From contig NZ_JAEG01000007.1 of assembly GCF_000518785.1 (NCBI RefSeq), positions 1 to 64,000 of the forward strand: a stretch of 64,000 bases of DNA, given 5' to 3'. Source of the DNA: Paenirhizobium selenitireducens ATCC BAA-1503 (GTDB taxonomy: Bacteria > Pseudomonadota > Alphaproteobacteria > Rhizobiales > Rhizobiaceae). Numbering within the stretch: position 1 is the stretch's first letter; every line of letters begins with the position of its first letter. A model generated the notes under the pieces. It was not told the DNA's origin, made no database searches, and saw nothing but the letters and a program-made list of their open reading frames with translations. A program made the position numbers and the translations under genes. Shown in pieces: positions 7,464-15,586 of this stretch.

Positions 7464-10213
7464 CTTCTTGCGCGCTCCCTCTGAAGAACCGTGTTCTCAA
7501 GGAAGATGCGGCGGTTGGCGGTGATGCTGTCTGGAAAGCTTATAACAGTACCGATGACGGCGCCCGACCAGTCGAGAAGTCCGTCGGTCTTTGGGTCAAG
7601 AGGGTATAGGATCAGCAGACCGCTATGAGGCCTTCGACCCCGCACGGATCGGATGTCGACTCCTGATGGTCTATCGGGTGGCGGTTCGCCTGCAAGGGTT
7701 CGCGCTTCCGCTGTACGGCGCATCGCGTCAGCATATTCGATGTCTGTGAGGTCAATCGCCTCGTCTGGTGGATTCAGAATCGATTTCACGACGTAGCGGC
7801 CGGCCTCACGCTGCTTGGCGAGAGGGCGCCGAATGACGCTCTGGATCTGGCGAGTTCCGATGTCGACCTTATGGCCGTCGCCGGTTGCAAGAAAGACTGT
7901 CCAGGATGTAAGTTCACCGTGCGCGATCTGATCTCGAATATAGGCGGCAAGCGCAGCTGCTTCGATTTCGACGTTTTCAGGTGGATAGCTGAGTCCTCCG
8001 AGAAAGTCTGCGACATGCCGTCCTTCAACGCCTTCCCAGAGGAGCCCCGTCGCGCGTCCAGCACCGCCGGGCCGAGGCGGATCAACTGCGGGGGCGCCAA
8101 GAAGGTCGAGAAACTGTTCAGTCGCGCCTGCATTCTGTTCAAGAGGACCTCGGGCGGTATGCATTACGGTCTGCACCTTGCCTTCGCCGGCAAATCCTGT
8201 CCGCCGCTCGATGGCATGGCGCCGCTTGTTCCCTGCAGTAACCCCCATAACACTGTGGGCCTCCACCCGCAGTCCATAATCCTTAGGCGTCTGAAGCATG
8301 ATCCGCATGCGCGCCAGTTCGGCTCGGAGATCTTGGCTCGCAGTCGCGACATGCCGAAACCAGACTTCCATTTCTGCGGTCGTGTACAGCCGGCAGACGT
8401 CGGCGAACCCGCGGCGATAGCCAAACCAGCGTCCCATCTGCAGCAGGCTGTCGTATTGTTTGGATACGCGCAGGAAATAGCTCACGATCAGCCCTTCAAG
8501 GGTTAGACCGCGTGACAGCTTGTCACCGCCGATCGCGATCACTGACAGGCCTGTTTCGCGATAACGGTCGTAATCAAGACCGGTCTTCGACCGCCCGTTC
8601 GACACGACGACCTGGACGCGATCGCTGCTGTCGGCCAGCTCAGAAAGGACTTGGTTCCACGAGACGTCTTTGATTCCACGTGCGAACACCGTACCGAGGA
8701 TATCGCGATGAGTCGGCACGAAATCGCTGTCCCACATCGCCTTCAGCAGCGAGAGCGTCGCTGCATCGCCCCCGGAGATGCGCGCACGCAGGTCATCCAG
8801 ATAGCGTTCCACTTGGCCGTGGACGCTGTCATGAACATCGACAAAGCGCGACACGTGGACGAGCATGGAGTTGTGAGCAGTCAGTTGGCCGCGGGCGGCG
8901 CGAACTGCACAACCGATAAGGAACGCACGGATCGCTTCCTTCATCGACGGCGGCAGTTCATCTTTTGCTCTGAACCGCGGCTTCAGCGTCTTATCATGAG
9001 TTTCGGGCACCCACGCTTCTTCGTCGCGCGGCACATGCCGGATTACTGGAAGGCCTCCGGATGGACCTTCCGAAGTCGTTCCAAAGACGGCTGCCGGGCC
9101 GAAGTAGTCGTCGGGAGGCGTCAGCGAGAAGATGAATGTCGACGGGAATAGGTCAGACCCATAATTCGCAGCGCCCCGTTCGTCATGTATGAGAATGTTT
9201 GCAAATGGGGTTGCGGTATAAGCGACATAAGCCGACCGCGCGAATGACTGCAGGAGCTTGCGGATCTCGCCGTTGATACGTGTCGGATCGTAATCTTCAT
9301 CGAAACTACCATCTGACAGTACCGGCTGATCCTTCGTGTCGATCGATGCCTGGTCAGCTTCGTCGTCGATCACCAGCAGTGGTGCGGCACGGAACTCCTT
9401 GGGCAGCTTGCCAATCCAGGCGTTTAGATTGCGCAGGATAGTTGCATTCTTCTTGACAACGAACAGGCAGGGCGTGTCGAGAGGCGCGAAGTTCGCCTGT
9501 CTGGCGAATGCGACACTGAAGTCGCCAGTCGGCGAAGCCAGTGTAAGACTTCCGACGTTGAGGGGAGGTGGGATGCTGCCTACCCCGATCGCACGCATCT
9601 GCCCGAGATCCTGACGCTCCGGGGAAGTGTCGAAGCCGAGAAAGTCCGATTCGAGACGCTGCTGAGTCTGCAGGCGCAAAAGATTATGCATCCCCGCCAG
9701 AACGATGATGACGCGATATCCAGCATCAACCGCTCGGTTGATGACGCCGGCATAGTGAGCAGTCTTGCCCGACTGGACATCGCCAACAACTAGGCCGCGC
9801 CAGTTCCACGGGCCTTCCCGAGCAGGATTGTCGAGGAGTTCGAGTACGCGGGCGGTGCTGTCGCGAAGTTCATCGACGGAGCGGACTGGCCAGCCGTCTT
9901 CCGCAAGCTTCTGCAGGTAGCGGCCCATAAATGATCCGGGTCGCCGAAGATCGCCGACATACCAGTCGGGTGGCACGTCACGGTCGACGATTGCGATGGC
10001 CGGGCCTTGCTGAACGACGTAGGCAAGTTCGAGCTGGCGGACCACGTCTTCGATCTCCAGTTCCGAGAATACGTAGCCGGTTCGCCGTTGAACCATCGGC
10101 ATCACCGTCTCGACGACTTCGCGGATTGCGCTCCGATCGACTCCTCGGTCGTCGGTTGAGGTCAGCAACTGCCGGGCCATGTTGAGCATGGTCTGCCCAG
10201 GAGTGAAGCTCAT
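7460..10213 (-). CDS. Z1-domain superfamily II helicase-like ATPase
   Basis: This 917-aa protein has Walker A GDVQSGKT (144-151), Walker B VIDDEAD (281-287), motif III-like YTATPFA (332-338), GGDKLSRGLTLEG (562-574) and the arginine-finger motif QMGRWFGYR (592-600). DVQSGKT and QMGRWFGYR are characteristic of the Z1 family found in MORC-type restriction systems. The protein probably uses ATP to move on or remodel DNA and to license cleavage by the neighbouring PD-(D/E)XK protein; that division of labour is inferred. It overlaps both flanking genes by 4 bases. Confidence 0.92.
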   Translation of the reverse strand: MSFTPGQTMLNMARQLLTSTDDRGVDRSAIREVVETVMPMVQRRTGYVFSELEIEDVVRQLELAYVVQQGPAIAIVDRDVPPDWYVGDLRRPGSFMGRYLQKLAEDGWPVRSVDELRDSTARVLELLDNPAREGPWNWRGLVVGDVQSGKTAHYAGVINRAVDAGYRVIIVLAGMHNLLRLQTQQRLESDFLGFDTSPERQDLGQMRAIGVGSIPPPLNVGSLTLASPTGDFSVAFARQANFAPLDTPCLFVVKKNATILRNLNAWIGKLPKEFRAAPLLVIDDEADQASIDTKDQPVLSDGSFDEDYDPTRINGEIRKLLQSFARSAYVAYTATPFANILIHDERGAANYGSDLFPSTFIFSLTPPDDYFGPAAVFGTTSEGPSGGLPVIRHVPRDEEAWVPETHDKTLKPRFRAKDELPPSMKEAIRAFLIGCAVRAARGQLTAHNSMLVHVSRFVDVHDSVHGQVERYLDDLRARISGGDAATLSLLKAMWDSDFVPTHRDILGTVFARGIKDVSWNQVLSELADSSDRVQVVVSNGRSKTGLDYDRYRETGLSVIAIGGDKLSRGLTLEGLIVSYFLRVSKQYDSLLQMGRWFGYRRGFADVCRLYTTAEMEVWFRHVATASQDLRAELARMRIMLQTPKDYGLRVEAHSVMGVTAGNKRRHAIERRTGFAGEGKVQTVMHTARGPLEQNAGATEQFLDLLGAPAVDPPRPGGAGRATGLLWEGVEGRHVADFLGGLSYPPENVEIEAAALAAYIRDQIAHGELTSWTVFLATGDGHKVDIGTRQIQSVIRRPLAKQREAGRYVVKSILNPPDEAIDLTDIEYADAMRRTAEARTLAGEPPPDRPSGVDIRSVRGRRPHSGLLILYPLDPKTDGLLDWSGAVIGTVISFPDSITANRRIFLENTVLQRERARR

Positions 10214-11712
10214 TCATCTCCTCCCAAGGCAGCAAGTATGGTGTCGCGAAGTACCGGATCCGCGATCCGCATGCTGCGCAGCAGGAGGTCGAGAATTTCC
10301 TCGGGAGGGAGATCAGAGCTCGATTTCCGAATTGCGGTGACTAGATCTTCAACCAGTTCGGCGCCTTTATCGACGCCGCTGCTTGGCATCTCGACATCTT
10401 CCGACACGTCGAGCCAGATTCGCTCCACCGGCACCGTGCGCTCGATGAGGCTGATCGCCGAACGCGCAAGACGCGCCGTCTCACTTCCCTGCTCAAGGAG
10501 AGCCAGGATGATCGGGTGCTCTCGATTCACGCGATAGCGGCGTCGGCCTGAGACGTGCTCCTGCTGCCAGAGTGGAGAAGTCTGGCGAACCTCCGTCGGC
10601 GTGCGGACCTGCCCGCCTCGCCACGCAAATACCTCCCTTGCTCGGTCACGGCATTCTAGACCAACCCTAACCAGACGGGAGCGCAGGCTGGCTGGCGGGC
10701 GCGCCCGCGCCTTGATCACGTCTATCCTCCAGGCTGGGTCGCACGCCGTTGGAAGATCAACCGCGATCCGCGCAAGCCGACTGCTCTCGTCTTTGGTCCA
10801 TTCGCGCCGTTCGCCGAGGCCGAGCCAGCTTCCGGCAACTACAAGCCGGTCGCCCCGGTAGACATAGAAGCCCTGCCGTTCGGCCCATCCGCCTGGGCCA
10901 CCGGCCGTCTGGAACTCCTGTTCGTTAGCGAACATGTCCCGGTGGGGCAGAACATAGGATGTAACCTTGATCGCCTGTTGTCCGATGCCAATCGGCGAAC
11001 TCCCGAGCTTGCGCGTGGCAGCGTGCGTCCGGAGCATTGGATCCCACGGTGGAATATCGCGGCCATTTATTAAGATACGGATGCGGCGTGCATCTCCCGA
11101 CAGGAAGCGGTGGAAGACCATGCTGAAATGCGCCCGGATGTCAGCGAGCTTGGCGAAAAAGCGTTCGCTGTCCAGCCCATGAAGGCCGCCCATCTCATCC
11201 ATCACCTGAAGCGCGACAAGGGTGCCGTGTTCCCCGGTGTGGGGCTTCGTCACGTGCTCGAACTCCGGGAGTTCGGGGTCGATGACTACAGCCCACTTCC
11301 TCGCCTTCGCCACCACGCCGATGTCCCAGCTAAGGCTAGACAGAGAACCACCCTGCGCACTCACCACAGCCATTCGACGGCACTGGGACAAAGTGGCTGT
11401 CTTCATCCCGAGGCCAAATCGCCCGAGATCGTCGGGGGCTCTCTCGGCCTCGGGGCCTTCCCCGCCAAAGCGCATGGCCTCCATCAGCTGGTCGCGAGAC
11501 ATACCCCGGCCGTCATCGCGGACGGCGATGCGAGGGTCACCGTCATTCCAGTCGATACTGAGAGAAATTGTTCTGGCGCCGGCGGCGATACTGTTGTCCA
11601 CGAGGTCTGCAAGTGCCGTCTCTGGCGTGTACCCCAGACCTCGCAATGATTTCAAAAGCGCCGCAGCCGTCGGCGCGATTTCCAATGTTTCCAGCTGATC
11701 CTCCCCCGCCAC
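10210..11712 (-). CDS. GHKL (histidine-kinase-like) ATPase of MORC/MutL type
   Basis: The 500-aa protein shows the Bergerat ATP-binding fold: N-box ALADLVDNSIAAGA (Asp36, Asp39, Asn40), G1 box VRDDGRGM (64-71) and G2 box LGRFGLGMKTAT (96-107). There is no histidine-phosphorylation or receiver region, so it is not a two-component kinase. In restriction-like operons such ATPases are expected to dimerise around DNA like MutL or MORC. The start is a GTG at 11712 preceded by a GGAGAG ribosome-binding site, 24 bases after dcm. The stop overlaps the Z1 start by 4 bases. Confidence 0.9.
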   Translation of the reverse strand: MAGEDQLETLEIAPTAAALLKSLRGLGYTPETALADLVDNSIAAGARTISLSIDWNDGDPRIAVRDDGRGMSRDQLMEAMRFGGEGPEAERAPDDLGRFGLGMKTATLSQCRRMAVVSAQGGSLSSLSWDIGVVAKARKWAVVIDPELPEFEHVTKPHTGEHGTLVALQVMDEMGGLHGLDSERFFAKLADIRAHFSMVFHRFLSGDARRIRILINGRDIPPWDPMLRTHAATRKLGSSPIGIGQQAIKVTSYVLPHRDMFANEQEFQTAGGPGGWAERQGFYVYRGDRLVVAGSWLGLGERREWTKDESSRLARIAVDLPTACDPAWRIDVIKARARPPASLRSRLVRVGLECRDRAREVFAWRGGQVRTPTEVRQTSPLWQQEHVSGRRRYRVNREHPIILALLEQGSETARLARSAISLIERTVPVERIWLDVSEDVEMPSSGVDKGAELVEDLVTAIRKSSSDLPPEEILDLLLRSMRIADPVLRDTILAALGGDE

Positions 11713-11736
11713 CTCTCCGATTGCCCCGACAGCCGC

Positions 11737-13215
11737 TTAGGCTGCCCTCCTGCGAGCGCGATCGAGCTTCATTCTACTTGTCGCTGCACTGACAATCTCG
11801 CCCCGAAGGTGTTCACCTACGGCTTTTGCCAGCAGGGGGGGGACCGCGTTACCAATCTGCCGGAAGGCCGCATTCATGGCGCCAGCGAACCGAAAACCGT
11901 CGGGAAAGGACTGCAGCCGCGCGGCCTCTCGCACCGAGATCATGCGCTGCTGGTCGCTGTCCCAATGAATGTGGGAATAGCTGTCCTTCCCGAGATGTGC
12001 CGTAAGCGTCCGAGACGGAGCCTTTGGGTCAAGCTTCCACCACTTATTAGGAAACTTGCCGGGATCGTACGGCGGTACGAACGATTTTCTGGCCGCCAGC
12101 CAGCTTACGCTTTCAGGATCGGGACGCTGCGACATTCGTTCGAGCGCAGCCGTGAACATTTCCTCCGCGATCCGCAATGCACGCGGGTAATCGTCTCCTG
12201 CTGCCATACGCCGGAAGATAGGGAAGTCGCGTGGCGTTAAGCGAACGACATGACCATCAGTCGAACCCTCTGTCGTGAACCGCTCCCACTTGCGCATGAG
12301 CTCTGCATAAGCTGATAGATCACGATTCGCGCGGTAGTCGATTTGGTCCTGCACCTTGCGCCGCCGCATCGTCACAGGGTCCCGCCAATGCTCATTTATG
12401 GCTGGAAGGTCACCAAGTGCCGCCTCGACAGATACGGCGCTAGGAAGTCCGTCAACTGCAACCGGAATAGGAATGAAGTGCGCACCGATTTCAGGAATAT
12501 ACTTCAGGGCGACCGTGCGCGCAGCCTCGTAGCCCGAAGGCAGCTCGGCAGAATGGCTGGGAGAAGGAAAGGTCGGGGTCAGACCCAGCGCTTTGTCGTA
12601 CGCAACCAGAAACAGCCGCTCCCGCATCTGGGGCACACCGTAAAAGGCGGCGTTCAGTAGCGTATAGCTGCATGTATAACCCATGACATCCAGCGTCTCG
12701 CAGATCTCCTCAGGAATATTGTGTCCGCCGAAATTGAGGATATCTGGAACATTCTCGATGACCATGGCGATAGGCTGAACCGCCTCGACATACTCGAGAA
12801 ATCGCCGATAGAGCTTCGCGCGAGGATCGTTGCGGTAAGCATCTTCGTCGCCCGTCACGGACCTTAACTTTGAACGGCCGATCCTGGCGAAGGCCTGACA
12901 AGGCAACCCGGCCGCAAGCACGTCGAAACCTTCGGCGACGTTCGAAATGCCGAGCTCGACGGCGAGCTCTTCTGGCCCGCATTTTTCCATGTCGCGGGCC
13001 TTGCGCCAGCTTTCGGCCGAGATCCCCGGGGGCGCAGAGAAATTTAGAGCATAAGTTGCTGCAGCTGGCTCGTCCTGCTCGACATGTCCAAGAAGTTCTA
13101 AGCCTGCTGACTGCAAGCCAAGCGACATTCCACCGCATCCGGAGCAAAGCTCGAGCACACGGAGCCTGGATCCGGTCGTCGCTCGGGTGATCTTCCCAAG
13201 ACGCACGCCGTTCAT
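11737..13215 (-). CDS. dcm: DNA (cytosine-5-)-methyltransferase
   Basis: With the start at ATG 13215 (4-base overlap with vsr), this is a 492-aa C5-cytosine methylase. Visible motifs are I (RVLELCSGCGGMSLG, about 19-33), IV with the catalytic cysteine (GLPCQAFARIG, Cys106), VI (VIENVPDIL, Glu154), VIII (QMRERLFLVA) and IX-X (RLQSFPDGF ... QIGNAVPP). A long variable segment before motif IX is the target-recognition domain; the target sequence cannot be read from it. It would mark host DNA as self. A longer reading from 13305 would run far into vsr and is unlikely. Confidence 0.95.
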   Translation of the reverse strand: MNGVRLGKITRATTGSRLRVLELCSGCGGMSLGLQSAGLELLGHVEQDEPAAATYALNFSAPPGISAESWRKARDMEKCGPEELAVELGISNVAEGFDVLAAGLPCQAFARIGRSKLRSVTGDEDAYRNDPRAKLYRRFLEYVEAVQPIAMVIENVPDILNFGGHNIPEEICETLDVMGYTCSYTLLNAAFYGVPQMRERLFLVAYDKALGLTPTFPSPSHSAELPSGYEAARTVALKYIPEIGAHFIPIPVAVDGLPSAVSVEAALGDLPAINEHWRDPVTMRRRKVQDQIDYRANRDLSAYAELMRKWERFTTEGSTDGHVVRLTPRDFPIFRRMAAGDDYPRALRIAEEMFTAALERMSQRPDPESVSWLAARKSFVPPYDPGKFPNKWWKLDPKAPSRTLTAHLGKDSYSHIHWDSDQQRMISVREAARLQSFPDGFRFAGAMNAAFRQIGNAVPPLLAKAVGEHLRGEIVSAATSRMKLDRARRRAA

Positions 13216-13628
13216 GCAGCACCTTTGCAGAGAAACGACCGGAGACGCTCTGAAATTCCGTCGGGCCTTCTGGTTTCGCATTCCCAGATTACGGCCGTGC
13301 GCCATCCGTCCGCCTCTAGAGCGGCAAGCGCTTCTTTGTCACGTGCGACGTTGCGCTCGAATTTCGCCTCCCAGAATGTTGTATTGGATTTTGGCGTATA
13401 GGCTAGGCGGCAGCCGGAATGGCGGTGCCAATAGCAGCCGTGAACGAATATTGCGCGCCGGCGACCTGGAAAAACAAGATCTGGAGAGCCAGGGAGATCC
13501 TTGCGATGCAGTCGATATCGCAGTCCGAGGGCGTGCGCGGCTTGACGCACAATCATTTCTGGCTGTGTATTCCGTGCACGTATCCGCGACATGTGAGCGG
13601 ACCGCTCGGCACTTGTCAGAATGTCCAT
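13212..13628 (-). CDS. vsr: Very short patch repair endonuclease
   Basis: This 138-aa protein nicks 5' of the T in T:G mismatches produced by deamination of 5-methylcytosine. Key residues align one for one with the known enzyme: Glu24, Asp50 (LPGSPDLVFP), His63 and His68 in FVHGCYWHRHSGC, and zinc ligands Cys65, His70, Cys73 and Cys117. The start at 13628 has a GAGGAG ribosome-binding site 8 bases upstream; the alternative start at 13658 lacks one. It is first in the operon and couples to dcm by a 4-base overlap, a usual partnership of Vsr with a C5 methylase. Confidence 0.95.
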   Translation of the reverse strand: MDILTSAERSAHMSRIRARNTQPEMIVRQAAHALGLRYRLHRKDLPGSPDLVFPGRRRAIFVHGCYWHRHSGCRLAYTPKSNTTFWEAKFERNVARDKEALAALEADGWRTAVIWECETRRPDGISERLRSFLCKGAA

Positions 13629-13924
13629 CGAAACTCCTCGCTTATTCCAAGAATACATAGCTAAATCAGCACGCTGACGCTAGTGAAAGTTGCAAGAAAT
13701 TCGCGGCAAAATCGACAATCGTTACAGAAAAGAGCCCGAACTCTGGACATGTCAAGTTCTGGCCTCCTTGCAACTCAGGCGAGCCAGAGGTGATATTTTA
13801 CCGCCGGATCACAACAAGACCATGGGCACACACCGTTGAGGCGCTGGCGAGGCTCTTTCTGTTCACTTGCTGTGTTTGGCAAGTCGACCTAGATTTCCCT
13901 TCCCTTATGGAGGAGATTCGCCGC
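13629..13924. promoter_or_regulatory. Divergent intergenic region between defence operon and zinc-ribbon orphan
   Basis: This 296-base gap must hold the promoter of the leftward defence operon and probably that of the rightward orphan gene. It is more AT-rich than the genes. A small palindrome, GACATGTC, sits near 13746-13753 with partly matching flanks (GAACT / AGTTC). No gene for a controller protein is present. I could not pick a convincing -35/-10 pair. Confidence 0.3.
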
Positions 13925-14479
13925 ATGGGATGGGAAATCTACACACACGATATCGCCGATTGCCCATGCGGCCAAGGCAAGATTGCGCGCGAGCACCACT
14001 CGCCGGACAACCCGTGGTCGTCTTCTCATGAAAGCGTAGAGATCAGTTGCACTATCTGCGAAAAAAGCTGGCAAGTCAGTTATGGCGGCAGTGAGCTTGT
14101 CGAGCGCGCGTCTCGTAACGCGTCGAGGGAAGCGGAAAAGGCTTATGAGAAATCCATGAACTCGATATCGGACTATCTCAACAGTATCCTTTCCGAATAC
14201 CCCTTACCTTCTTTCAAAACTCAGAAGGAGGAGTTCGCTTATCTTACTCAAGCCGGTCTCTATGATGGAAAGATCGGCCAATATCGCTATGCACGCCGCG
14301 ACGCAGAGATGGCGGATATCGCAGTGGTTCGCATCGACTCGCTCATCGTGCCGAAACTCATCGGGAAGGTCGGCAACGCGGACAGCTACAACGCTCTCTT
14401 GCTGCAAAGCCAAGCTGCCAAAAAAAATGCAGCCGATAAGGCGCTGGCGGTGAAGACAATAAAGATACCAAGCAAATGA
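13925..14479 (+). CDS. Hypothetical protein with N-terminal zinc-ribbon-like cysteines
   Basis: I do not recognise this protein. The preferred start is ATG 13925, because GGAGGAG lies 9 bases upstream; that gives 184 aa. A CPCG and a CTIC pair about 40 residues apart near the N-terminus could form a zinc ribbon. The rest is charged and predicted largely helical, with no membrane segment. It is transcribed away from the defence operon and lies just before the recombinase cassette, so it could be island cargo or an extra defence component. Upstream in-frame starts (13790, 13907) lack good ribosome-binding sites. Confidence 0.6.
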   Translation: MGWEIYTHDIADCPCGQGKIAREHHSPDNPWSSSHESVEISCTICEKSWQVSYGGSELVERASRNASREAEKAYEKSMNSISDYLNSILSEYPLPSFKTQKEEFAYLTQAGLYDGKIGQYRYARRDAEMADIAVVRIDSLIVPKLIGKVGNADSYNALLLQSQAAKKNAADKALAVKTIKIPSK

Positions 14480-14780
14480 TTTGTTTGGCATGGCCGCAAG
14501 TCATTGATCAATCTTGAGCACAGGTATTGTCGTCAGTGGATACCGCTTCCTGTGAGCAGTCAAAGCCTTGCTATAAATGATCAACGGGTCGCCGGTTCGA
14601 ATCCCTTCAAGGCGATCATTGTTAGCGAACAATTTTGACCCGTCGCTTTGCGACTGGACTTCTGTTGGCAAGGAAGCAGTAGTGCATTGAGGCAAGCCAC
14701 TGGTCGGCGGATGCCCGAGCCCGAGCGTCGGGCTTCACGCGGTGCAAGACCCGATATCCGGGTCCAACCGCGTGGAGACC
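14480..14780. other. Gene-free stretch with tRNA-like fragment and nested stem-loop
   Basis: No credible coding frame lies here. Bases 14594-14604 read GGTTCGAATCC, a perfect T-arm core, flanked by the inverted pair AATGATC (14576-14582) / GATCATT (14614-14620) and by GCCTTG (14565-14570) / CAAGGC (14608-14613). No full cloverleaf or anticodon arm can be drawn, so this is at most a tRNA remnant or attachment scar. A nested hairpin follows at 14736-14774. Confidence 0.4.
14736..14774 (+). repeat. Nested inverted repeat just before the recombinase cassette
   Basis: The outer arms CACGCGG (14736-14742) and CCGCGTG (14768-14774) enclose inner arms GACCCG (14748-14753) and CGGGTC (14759-14764). 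All pairs are perfect. The GGAG ribosome-binding site of the next gene starts at the last base of the outer arm. It could be an operator, an RNA structure that hides the ribosome-binding site, or part of a recombinase attachment site. Confidence 0.5.
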
Positions 14781-15131
14781 ATGATGACATCATCGATAGA
14801 CCAGACCACTTCCGAGGCCGCCGCGGCAACGTCACCGAAGTCGCCCGTCCAGCCAGTCACGGCGAAGGCCGGTAATCAAGCGCGCTCCGGCAAGAAATCC
14901 AAGAAGGATCAGCTTGCCGCGATGATCTCGAAGCCCGATGGCGTGCGTATCACGATCCTTGTCGAGCGACTTGGCTGGCAGCCGCATACGGTGCGGGCAG
15001 CGCTTTCGGGATTGCGCAAGCAGGGCCATCAGATCCTTGCATCCAAATCGCCGAAGACGGGGGAGGCGGTCTATCGGCTGATGACGCCGATGCAAACCAG
15101 TGTGACTGCGCCGGAGGAGGTGGCGTCGTGA
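14781..15131 (+). CDS. DUF3489 family small protein
   Basis: The protein of about 116 aa has a Ser/Ala/Lys-rich N-terminus and a C-terminal winged-helix-like DUF3489 domain (KKDQLAAMISKPDGVRITILVERLGWQPHTVRAALSGLRKQGHQI). This is probably a DNA-binding helix-turn-helix module accompanying the recombinase. Two consecutive ATGs at 14781 and 14784 are possible; GGAG at 14774-14777 favours the second. Its stop overlaps the next start (GTG 15128). A role in controlling the recombinase or its directionality is inference from linkage. Confidence 0.8.
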   Translation: MMTSSIDQTTSEAAAATSPKSPVQPVTAKAGNQARSGKKSKKDQLAAMISKPDGVRITILVERLGWQPHTVRAALSGLRKQGHQILASKSPKTGEAVYRLMTPMQTSVTAPEEVAS

Positions 15132-15586
15132 ACATAGTCGCGACGGTGCCTGTCACGTCTGCTCCTATGACCAAGTTTGAGGGTCTCGACCGTGAGGCCT
15201 GCCTCAAGCGCTGGCGCAAACAATTTGGTCACGAGCCTCCGCGATACGTGTCGGTGGAATTCATGCGCCGCGTGTTGACCTTCGAGGCGCAGGTCAAGAT
15301 CTATGGCGGCCATTCGAGAGCGGTTCGACATGTCCTCAGGTCGATTTTGAAGGAGGTCGAAACGGGAAAGCCAAAGGATGCTTCAAAGCCAGTGCCATCT
15401 CCCGTGACGCTGCGGCCCGGCACCTATCTTCTGCGCGAGTGGAACGGTCGACCATATAGGGTCGAGGTGACGGACAATGGCTTTCTGATGGACGGCAAGG
15501 CCTATGGGTCGCTGTCGGCGATCGCGCAGAAGATCACCGGCACGGTCTGGTCGGGGCCTCGGTTCTTTGGGCTGGCCAGAACATGA
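15128..15586 (+). CDS. DUF2924 family protein
   Basis: This 152-aa protein contains the DUF2924 features: the LKRWRKQFGHEPPRYVSVEFMRR segment near residues 25-47, then LRPGTYLLREWNGRPYRVEV and the closing DGKAYGSLSAIAQKITGT.WSGPRFFGL. DUF2924 genes are consistently found directly upstream of large serine recombinases in alphaproteobacterial islands and phages; their function is unknown. It starts with GTG at 15128, overlapping the previous stop, and its stop overlaps the recombinase ATG by 4 bases. Confidence 0.88.
   Translation: MNIVATVPVTSAPMTKFEGLDREACLKRWRKQFGHEPPRYVSVEFMRRVLTFEAQVKIYGGHSRAVRHVLRSILKEVETGKPKDASKPVPSPVTLRPGTYLLREWNGRPYRVEVTDNGFLMDGKAYGSLSAIAQKITGTVWSGPRFFGLART

Noticed and set aside
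831..13628. BREX, DISARM, Dnd or classical type I/III restriction system
   Set aside because: There is no BrxL/PglZ, no DrmA/DrmB, no DndB-E, and no HsdR/HsdS or Mod/Res architecture. The gene set fits the MORC/Z1 type instead.
14576..14620. A tRNA gene
   Set aside because: Only the T-arm core and short flanking inverted pairs are present. There is no acceptor of seven pairs, D-arm or anticodon arm.
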